Assembly (NCBI GenBank): GCA_001298575.1
Contig: LJCV01000282.1
Coordinates: 1 to 44,019, forward strand
Direction of reading: 5' to 3'
Origin: Actinobacteria bacterium OK074
GTDB taxonomy: Bacteria; Actinomycetota; Actinomycetes; Streptomycetales; Streptomycetaceae
Length of the DNA stretch: 44,019 nucleotides
A program made the position numbers and the translations under genes. The notes under the pieces are model-generated. The model worked only from the letters and a program-made list of their open reading frames with translations, ran no database searches and was not told the origin of the DNA. This document shows, one piece after another, positions 39,140 through 44,019 of the stretch (within the stretch, counting starts at the first letter, position 1; each line of letters begins with the position of its first letter).

Positions 39140-40261
39140 TCAGAAGAACACCGACCGCCGCTGCACCAGCAACTTGTACAACGTGTGCTGGATCTGTTCC
39201 CTCACCTGATCGGTCAGGTTGAACATCAGCATCGGGTCCTCGGCGGCCTCCGGCGGGTAGCCGGACGTCGGGATGGGCTCGCCGAACTGGATCGTCCACT
39301 TCGTGGGCAGCGGGACCGCGCCGAGCGGGCCCAGCCACGGGAAGGTGGGCGTGATCGGGAAGTACGGGAAGCCGAGGAGGCGGGCGAGGGTCTTCGCGTT
39401 GCCGATCATCGGATAGATCTCCTCCGCCCCGACGATCGAGCACGGAACGATCGGCACGCCCTGGCGCAGCGCGGTCGACACGAAGCCGCCGCGGCCGAAC
39501 CGCTGGAGCTTGTAGCGGTCGCCGAACGGCTTGCCGATGCCCTTGAACCCCTCCGGCATCACACCGACGAGTTCGCCGCGCTCCAGGAGCCGTTCGGCGT
39601 CCTCCGAGCAGGCCAGCGTGTGCCCGGCCTTGCGGGCCAGCCCGTTGACGACCGGCAGCACGAACACCAGGTCGGCCGCGAGCAGCCGCAGATGGCGGTC
39701 GGCGGGATGGTGGTCGTGCACGGCGACCTGCATCATCAGGCCGTCCAGCGGCAGCGTGCCCGAGTGGTTGGAGACGATCAGGGCGCCCCCCTCGGCGGGG
39801 ATGTTCTCGACGCCCTTCACATCGACGCGGAAGTACTTCTCGAACATCGGCCGCAGCAGCGACATCAGGACCTGGTCGGTGAGTTCCTCGTCGTAACCGA
39901 AGTCGTCGACCTCGTAGTCCCCGGTGAGCCGCCGCCGCAGGAAGGCGAGCCCGCCCGCGATCCGGCGCTCCAGCGCGCCGGCGTCGACACCGTCCTGCGG
40001 TGCGGACGACGGCTGCGGCTGCTGCGGTCGCGGCTGCTCGGGGCTCGGCTCGGAAGCCTCACGGCTCTCACGTGTCACAGGGACATCATCCTGCGCGGGA
40101 GCCGGACCCGGCAGATGCCGGCCCCCGTGAACGGTGGTGACCGGCGCGGACTCGCCCGGCGGCTTGCGCCGGCCCGCACCGTTCCGGCGCCGCGGCGGGC
40201 GCTGCGCGGCGGCCCCGCGGTACCTGTCGTCGTCGAACGGAATGACCTTGGCATCCGCCAT
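39140..40261 (-). CDS. PlsC/AGPAT-like lysophospholipid acyltransferase
   Basis: 373 residues from ATG 40261 (GAGGAG ten bases upstream). A basic and Pro-rich N-terminal region (~1-110) precedes the acyltransferase domain. Motif I is NHSGTLPLDG (~200), motif II-III includes MPEGFKGIGKPF (~265) and motif IV is VPIVPCSIVGAEEIYPMI (~300). The His-to-Asp spacing is six residues rather than the classical four, as in a separate actinobacterial branch related to diacylglycerol acyltransferases. It should transfer an acyl chain to a glycerolipid at the inner membrane. It lies 64 bp after the SDR gene on the same strand, so the two may form one transcript. Its last 12 codons are duplicated 160 bp downstream. 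Confidence 0.92.
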   Translation of the reverse strand: MADAKVIPFDDDRYRGAAAQRPPRRRNGAGRRKPPGESAPVTTVHGGRHLPGPAPAQDDVPVTRESREASEPSPEQPRPQQPQPSSAPQDGVDAGALERRIAGGLAFLRRRLTGDYEVDDFGYDEELTDQVLMSLLRPMFEKYFRVDVKGVENIPAEGGALIVSNHSGTLPLDGLMMQVAVHDHHPADRHLRLLAADLVFVLPVVNGLARKAGHTLACSEDAERLLERGELVGVMPEGFKGIGKPFGDRYKLQRFGRGGFVSTALRQGVPIVPCSIVGAEEIYPMIGNAKTLARLLGFPYFPITPTFPWLGPLGAVPLPTKWTIQFGEPIPTSGYPPEAAEDPMLMFNLTDQVREQIQHTLYKLLVQRRSVFF

Positions 40262-40325
40262 CGTCGCTGCGCTCCTCGGTAGGCGCTGTGTTGGCGCGGT
40301 GTGATCGCTGGACTGGACGGTCGCG

Positions 40326-41429
40326 CTATTCGGCGCGGTGCGGCACGGCACTGGGCGAGCCCGTACCGGCGGAGACCTCCGGCTCCGGCCGCCGACGGCC
40401 GCCCAGGGCGGGCAGCTCGGCGATCCGGTCGACCGCCCGTGCGACGGCCTGCGGCGGCAGCAGCCCCGGGCCGCTACTGCGCACGAAGTCCGCGAACGTC
40501 TCCGCGGTCGTGTACTTGGGCTCGAAGCCCAGCGTGACGCGCATCTGGTGGGTGGCCACCACCCGGCCGTGGGTGAGCAACCGGATCTGCTCGGGCGAGA
40601 AGTCCGTCACGCCCAGCGTCCGCACCGCCGTCCCGGCCCAGGTCACCGCGGGCAGCAGCAGCGGCACGGTCGGCCGGCCCAGCCGCCGCGCGCACTGGGA
40701 CAGCAGCAGGACGCCGTCCCCCGCGATGTTGAAGGTGCCGCTGTTGAGCGTGGCCCGCCGCGGCTCGTGGGAGCCGATCCGCAGCACCTCGATCACGTCG
40801 TCCTCGTGCACGAACTGCAACCGCGGGTCGTACCCGAAGACGGTCGGCAGCACGGGCAGCGCGAAGTACGAGGCGAGCGGCGAATCGGCGCCCGGCCCAA
40901 GGATGTTGGCGAACCGCAGCACGCACACGGCGACGTCCGGCCGCCGCCGCGCGAACCCGCGGACGTACCCCTCGACCTCGACGGCGTCCTTGGCGAACCC
41001 GCCGCTGGGCAGCGACTTGGGCGGCGTCGTCTCGGTGAAGACGGCCGGATCGCGGGGCGCGGAGCCGTAGACGTTCGTACTGGACTTCACGACCAGCCGC
41101 TTGACCGTCGGCGACTTCTGACAGGCACCGAGCAGCTGCATGGTGCCGATGACGTTGGTCTCCTTGACCGAGACCCGGCTGCCGCTGCCCAGCCCGATGC
41201 CGGTCACGTCCATGTGCACGACGGTGTCGACGGCGTGCTCGGCGAGCACGCGCGCTATGGCGGGCTGGCGGATGTCGGCCTCGACGAACTCGGCGGCACC
41301 CAGCGAGTGTTCGGGCCTGACCGCGTCCACGGCGACGACCCGTTCGACTTCGGGGTCACGCTGGATCCGCCGGACGAACCGGCCGCCCAGCCGACGGGCC
41401 ACCCCGGTCACGAGCACGACCTTCCCCAA
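40326..41429 (-). CDS. NAD-dependent epimerase/dehydratase (extended SDR)
   Basis: 367 residues from TTG 41429, preceded by GGAAGGAAGG. The protein opens GKVVLVTGVARRLGGRFVRR, a Rossmann G-x-x-G-x-x-G variant, then VVAVDAVRPEHSLGAAEFVEAD (in parts), VHMDVTGIG, VKSSTNVYGSAP with the active-site Tyr region, and LRFANILGPG. Extended SDRs of this kind act on nucleotide sugars or hydroxysteroid-like substrates; the substrate is unknown. The C-terminal ~50 residues are Pro/Arg-rich. It lies just upstream of the acyltransferase gene, which suggests a shared role in envelope lipid or glycan metabolism (inference). Confidence 0.92.
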   Translation of the reverse strand: MGKVVLVTGVARRLGGRFVRRIQRDPEVERVVAVDAVRPEHSLGAAEFVEADIRQPAIARVLAEHAVDTVVHMDVTGIGLGSGSRVSVKETNVIGTMQLLGACQKSPTVKRLVVKSSTNVYGSAPRDPAVFTETTPPKSLPSGGFAKDAVEVEGYVRGFARRRPDVAVCVLRFANILGPGADSPLASYFALPVLPTVFGYDPRLQFVHEDDVIEVLRIGSHEPRRATLNSGTFNIAGDGVLLLSQCARRLGRPTVPLLLPAVTWAGTAVRTLGVTDFSPEQIRLLTHGRVVATHQMRVTLGFEPKYTTAETFADFVRSSGPGLLPPQAVARAVDRIAELPALGGRRRPEPEVSAGTGSPSAVPHRAE

Positions 41430-41744
41430 GATCAGCGCCTTCCTTCCGCTGGAGGTACACGTCCGTACACAACCCGCATATGCCTGTGCACACCTGCATA
41501 CGTCTACAGACGCCGGCACCGGCCCGCAGGATGCTCCCCGCTGCTCGTACTCTGCCGCGTTCCCCGTGTACGGCCACGTTAGCCGGTCGGTGTTGCGCTG
41601 TGATGACTGCCCGCCGGACGAACTCACGTCAACAGCGCGGAGTCGCCATACGTACGATCAGCCGCGCGGAGGCACGGCCCGGCAAAGGCATCTCGCGGTA
41701 AGTGCGATGAGCGCGGTAAATGCGATGAGCGCGATGAGTGCCGG
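41430..41744. other. Gene-free region before the SDR gene
   Basis: No supported gene. It should carry the SDR promoter. It contains GTACAC/GTGCACA/GCATACG-type short repeats at about 41453-41502, and at 41704-41739 three copies of GCGATGAG. No tRNA fold was found by eye. Confidence 0.6.
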
Positions 41745-41785
41745 AAAACAACTGTGGCCCCCCACCGGCTGGTGGGGGGCCACAG
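41745..41785 (-). terminator. Strong intrinsic terminator after bS22
   Basis: A perfect 15-bp stem (41752-41766 with 41771-41785) with loop GGCT is followed on the minus strand by TTGTTTTCC. This is a classical rho-independent terminator, 26 bases after the stop of the bS22 gene. Confidence 0.92.
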
Positions 41786-41811
41786 TGTGCGCTACGAACC
41801 GAACGCTCGCG

Positions 41812-41910
41812 TCACTTCTTGTTGCGACGCTGAACGCGCGTGCGCTTCAGCAGCTTGCGGTGCTTCTTCTTAGCCATCCGCTTACGCCGCTTCTTGATTA
41901 CAGAGCCCAC
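41812..41910 (-). CDS. Small ribosomal protein bS22 (AURKAIP1/COX24 domain)
   Basis: 32 residues, too short for many gene finders. Read from GTG 41910 it encodes MGSVIKKRRKRMAKKKHRKL then LKRTRVQRRNKK and stops at 41812. This extremely basic sequence is the actinobacterial AURKAIP1/COX24-domain protein found as bS22 on mycobacterial 30S subunits, where it binds rRNA. GAGGG lies five to six bases before the GTG. A strong terminator follows it, as expected for a highly expressed ribosomal gene. It stands between the SDR and the HTH gene, as I recall for S. coelicolor. Confidence 0.93.
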   Translation of the reverse strand: MGSVIKKRRKRMAKKKHRKLLKRTRVQRRNKK

Positions 41911-42036
41911 GACAACCCTCGCTCACTTCTCTAACTCGGCGCTGGGCGACATGGGCCCACACGACCTACAAGGGCCCAGCCTACCCGCCCCGAGTCCCGA
42001 GCCTGTAATCGAGGGGGACCGGGTGGCCCGAGGGCC

Positions 42037-42089
42037 CCCGGAGGCGCAGTGAACGCCTCCGGGAACCCGACGGACCAGACCGGTCCGTC
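42037..42089 (-). terminator. Two tandem hairpins after the HTH gene
   Basis: GACGGACC/GGTCCGTC (42069-42076 with 42082-42089) forms an 8-bp stem that overlaps the stop codon of the HTH gene. CCCGGAGGCG/CGCCTCCGGG (42037-42046 with 42054-42063) forms a perfect 10-bp stem just beyond. Together they make a double terminator on the minus strand. Confidence 0.7.
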
Positions 42090-42300
42090 AGGCTGTTTCC
42101 ACCCCCACATAACTCTCGCGGAGGTACTCGTGGACCGCTTGCTCCGGCACCCGGAAGGACCTGCCCACTCGGATCGCCGGCAGATGACCGCTGTGCACCA
42201 AGCGGTACACGGTCATCTTGGACACTCGCATCACCGAGGCGACTTCCGCCACGGTCAGGAACTGAACCTCGTTCAGCGGCCTTTCGCCAGCTGCAGCCAT
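42088..42300 (-). CDS. Excisionase-type helix-turn-helix regulator (BdtA-like)
   Basis: 70 residues. A single MerR/excisionase-like winged helix fills the protein: VQFLTVAEVASVMRVSKMTVYRL, in parts, is the helix-turn-helix and GHLPAIRVGRSFRVPEQAVHEYL, in parts, is the wing and last helix. It is not BldC, which differs in sequence. Its place close to bldN and bS22 matches the gene I recall as bdtA, a BldD target in S. coelicolor, so I offer that name as probable only. It acts on DNA in the cytosol. A promoter candidate lies at 42385-42414. Confidence 0.9.
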   Translation of the reverse strand: MAAAGERPLNEVQFLTVAEVASVMRVSKMTVYRLVHSGHLPAIRVGRSFRVPEQAVHEYLRESYVGVETA

Positions 42301-42384
42301 GACACACCTGCACCTTCCGCACTCGACTCGACGGTCACCGGCTTCCCCTTCCAGTGACTCTTCGTCGTTGCGTGCTCACTCCCC

Positions 42385-42414
42385 AATGTAGAGGCGTGTG
42401 ATGCGAGAGTGGAA
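42385..42414 (-). promoter_or_regulatory. Candidate promoter of the HTH gene
   Basis: On the minus strand TTCCAC (42414-42409) and TACATT (42390-42385) are 18 bases apart. Transcription would start ~80 bases before ATG 42300. The leader contains AGTCACTGG and CCGGTGACC, which resemble BldD half-sites facing each other. Confidence 0.4.
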
Positions 42415-42434
42415 GAGGGGATGCCATCGGCGGC

Positions 42435-43250
42435 TTACTGTGACAGACACGCTCGATTGAGTACGTACCGGGTCAGCGGTCGGTAGTAATCAGACCGCAC
42501 AGCGTCATCAAGTGGAACGACGACGGACACCCGCCCCTCTGCCTCTCCCACGAAGAGCGCAGGATCGTCCGTATCGGCGAGCCCCATGGCCTCGAACCCC
42601 AGCTGACCTGCCCCGCAGACCCACCCGTGGTCCCCGATGACCAACTCCGGCAACGGCCCGCCGCGCTCGGCCGCGGCGGCGAGCGCGACCCGAACCGGCA
42701 GCGGCGAGTGGGTGTGCGCGCCGGTCGCGCGACCGGCGCGTTCGACGTCCTCGGCACGCACCAACGCGACCCCTCGTACGTACTCAAGGTTGTGGGTGCG
42801 TAGACCGAACCGGGTCGTTATGTCGACAGAGCGACCATGCGCAGGGGTGAGAACAGCACATCCCGCCGCCGACAGGGCGTCTGCGAGGCCGACGTAGAAC
42901 CCGAGCAACCGATGCGGATGCCCGGTCCCCAGAAGCACCGGCACCCGCTCCCGGGCAACCCGAGCCAGCCGCTCAGCGAAGACATCAAGCGCATCCAAAG
43001 TCCGATCCGGATCGATCACATCTTGACCGGAAACGAAGGACGGATCGGCCGAAACCCCACACTTGTCCGCCATGAGGGCAACCAGCTCCCCAACTCCCCA
43101 CCCCCACTCCGGATCAAGCCCGAGGGTCACCCGAGGATCCCGGGCGGCGAAGAGCCGATAACTCCGCAGACTCTCCTCCCGAGAGGTCGCCACGGCACCG
43201 GCCAGCCGAGCGGCCAACAGATGGGCACGCAACGCTCCCCTGCTCCACAC
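42435..43250 (-). CDS. Phosphatase-family protein of the bldN neighbourhood
   Basis: 271 residues from GTG 43250 (VWSRGALRAHLLAARLAG), chosen because family members start there; GTG 43274 is an in-frame alternative. Conserved segments are SLRSYRLFAARDPRVTLGLDPEWGW (in parts), MADKCGVSADP, VLLGTGHPHRLLGFYVGLA, DITTRFGLRTHNLEYVRGVA (in parts), ELVIGDHGWVCGAGQLGFEAMGL (in parts) and a C-terminal YYRPLTRYVLN. The T-G-H-P-H and G-D-H-G-W motifs suggest metal or phosphate binding. It is usually annotated as phosphatase in streptomycetes; I see no named catalytic family. It is soluble and follows no close partner. The upstream gap to the SapA-like gene (43251-43429) serves divergent promoters. Confidence 0.85.
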   Translation of the reverse strand: MWSRGALRAHLLAARLAGAVATSREESLRSYRLFAARDPRVTLGLDPEWGWGVGELVALMADKCGVSADPSFVSGQDVIDPDRTLDALDVFAERLARVARERVPVLLGTGHPHRLLGFYVGLADALSAAGCAVLTPAHGRSVDITTRFGLRTHNLEYVRGVALVRAEDVERAGRATGAHTHSPLPVRVALAAAAERGGPLPELVIGDHGWVCGAGQLGFEAMGLADTDDPALFVGEAEGRVSVVVPLDDAVRSDYYRPLTRYVLNRACLSQ

Positions 43251-43429
43251 AAACCCGATGCTGACGCACAGCACACCGGCAAAAGCCCCCAACGCGGGAA
43301 CACCGCACGGTTGGCGTAACGCACCCCGGTGACAGAACAGTGACAATTCCCCCCACAACTCTCGTAAGCCGCCACAGGTCTCACCCCACGAAGACCAACA
43401 CCACGCACCACCACACCCAGGGGGAAACC

Positions 43430-43867
43430 ATGAAGGCGACACACCGAGCGGCAGCGGCGGCGCTGGTAACGGCATTGGCCCTAACGGCAACAGCGGCAGC
43501 GACAACCCCGGCCTCCGCCACCCCCGCCGGCGCAACCGCCAAGGCGGCCGCATACAACGGCGTCTGCGGCACCGGCTACAAGGTCATCGACTCCACCCCG
43601 GTAGGCAACTCCGGCACGACATACGTCACTTGGAACGAATCCACGGGCAAAAACTGCGCGGTCACCATCCGCGACACGACGGGTTCCCCGATCTACATCG
43701 CGGTAGAACTCAACGCCCTGGTGGGCCACGAAACGACCCCGTCCCGAGACAACGGCCAGTACACGAAGTACGCCGGCCCGGTATACGTAACCGGCCGGGG
43801 CCACTGCATCGAGTGGTACGGAGTAATCGGCAACGCATCGGGAGGCGACTCGGGCCACTGCGCCTGA
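43430..43867 (+). CDS. Secreted SapA-like spore-associated protein
   Basis: 145 residues, ATG 43430 with AGGGGGAAACC upstream. A Sec signal peptide (MKATHRAAAAALVTALALTA, then AAATTPASA) is followed by a short Ala/Thr linker. The mature domain starts AAYNGVCGTGYKVIDS. It carries YAGPVYVTGRGHCIEWYGVIG and ends SGHCA. Four Cys suggest two disulphides. This matches the spore-associated protein A family of Streptomyces, secreted during aerial growth; its exact role is unknown. The location near bldN suggests developmental expression, but I do not see a clear BldN promoter. Confidence 0.9.
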   Translation: MKATHRAAAAALVTALALTATAAATTPASATPAGATAKAAAYNGVCGTGYKVIDSTPVGNSGTTYVTWNESTGKNCAVTIRDTTGSPIYIAVELNALVGHETTPSRDNGQYTKYAGPVYVTGRGHCIEWYGVIGNASGGDSGHCA

Positions 43868-43968
43868 CCGACCAACCCCGCCCAGGTAAGGACGCACATC
43901 CCGTCCGCACCCCCGCCCGCTCCGACGGGGAACCAGCCACCCCGTCCGCACCCCCCACCCACCCGATC

Positions 43969-43988
43969 AGGGGCGCGGGGAACTGCGC
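43969..43988 (+). repeat. Dispersed intergenic repeat core, copy E
   Basis: AGGGGCGCGGGGAACTGCGC is identical to the core of copies A, B and C. The C-rich second half of the element is not present; a GC-rich hairpin follows instead. Confidence 0.8.
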
Positions 43989-43998
43989 ATCCGGGGGC

Positions 43999-44017
43999 CT
44001 GGGGGCGGAGCCCCCAG
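43999..44017 (+). terminator. GC hairpin at the window end
   Basis: CTGGGGGC (43999-44006), loop GGA and GCCCCCAG (44010-44017) form a perfect 8-bp stem. It is 130 bases after the SapA-like stop and could end that transcript. Confidence 0.5.
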
Positions 44018-44019
44018 AA

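Noticed and set aside
38919..39209. Small plus-strand gene between rsbN and the acyltransferase
   Set aside because: It starts inside the terminator hairpin, overlaps the certain acyltransferase end and has poor codon bias.
41520..41700. Possible tRNA between the SDR gene and bS22
   Set aside because: No cloverleaf arms, T-loop or CCA-proximal pairing could be found by eye.
42088..42300. Identification as BldC
   Set aside because: The size and fold class match, but the sequence differs from BldC and the neighbourhood is that of bldN; a BdtA-like name is more likely.

Overview
This window is high-GC actinobacterial DNA, almost certainly a Streptomyces chromosome. The evidence is the codon usage (G/C at nearly every third position), GTG and TTG starts, ATGA-coupled operons and orthologues of Streptomyces markers: rex-hemACD, the developmental sigma factor bldN with its anti-sigma factor rsbN, XRE/DUF5753-DUF397 pairs and a SapA-like secreted protein. 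No tRNA, rRNA, CRISPR array, integrase or transposase gene was seen.

The left part (about 1-27.7 kb) is accessory. It opens with an extreme poly-G tract, then a tightly coupled four-gene operon (255-6822): a CorA-like protein with two C-terminal membrane helices, a protein resembling GCS2/YbdK-type carboxylate-amine ligases but apparently without the acidic catalytic residues, a Cys/His-rich zinc-cluster protein, and a von Willebrand A protein whose C-terminal helical domain carries an R-N-x3-H motif typical of HEPN ribonucleases. I know of no described system with this composition, and its layout (membrane module, enzyme-like module, zinc adaptor, vWA-nuclease) suggests a conflict or defence system. 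This is the best candidate novelty in the window.

Next come a TrkA/RCK-type membrane protein and an RsbW-like ATPase (minus strand), divergent from an XRE/DUF5753 regulator and a tandem DUF397 protein, with GTACGGG-type operator repeats before the regulator. An ECF sigma operon follows (small membrane-anchored protein, sigma factor, Asp/Leu-repeat protein with pentapeptide-like end). Then there is a polymorphic-toxin locus read leftwards: a secreted LamG/DNRLRE-like protein, a giant RHS protein with a YwqJ-like deaminase tip, a SUKH-type immunity protein and an RDD membrane protein. A DUF4253 protein, a phosphotransferase with a non-standard catalytic loop and a DUF574-type methyltransferase complete this part.

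The right part (about 27.9-43.9 kb) is conserved core: hemB; then rex-hemA-hemC-cobA/hemD as one overlapping operon under a Rex operator that covers its promoter; a glutaredoxin-like protein; a HAD phosphatase; bldN and rsbN; a PlsC-like acyltransferase; an SDR epimerase; bS22; a small excisionase-type HTH regulator; a phosphatase; and a SapA-like secreted protein. Together these couple haem synthesis to the NADH/NAD+ state (Rex) and place it beside developmental sigma control (BldN/RsbN).

Intergenic DNA carries a dispersed repeat (core AGGGGCGCGGGGAACTGCGC) in at least five places, several strong terminator hairpins, four TANNNT boxes 6-7 nt before an ATG that predict leaderless mRNAs, and a duplicated 3' end of the acyltransferase gene 160 bp beyond the real one.
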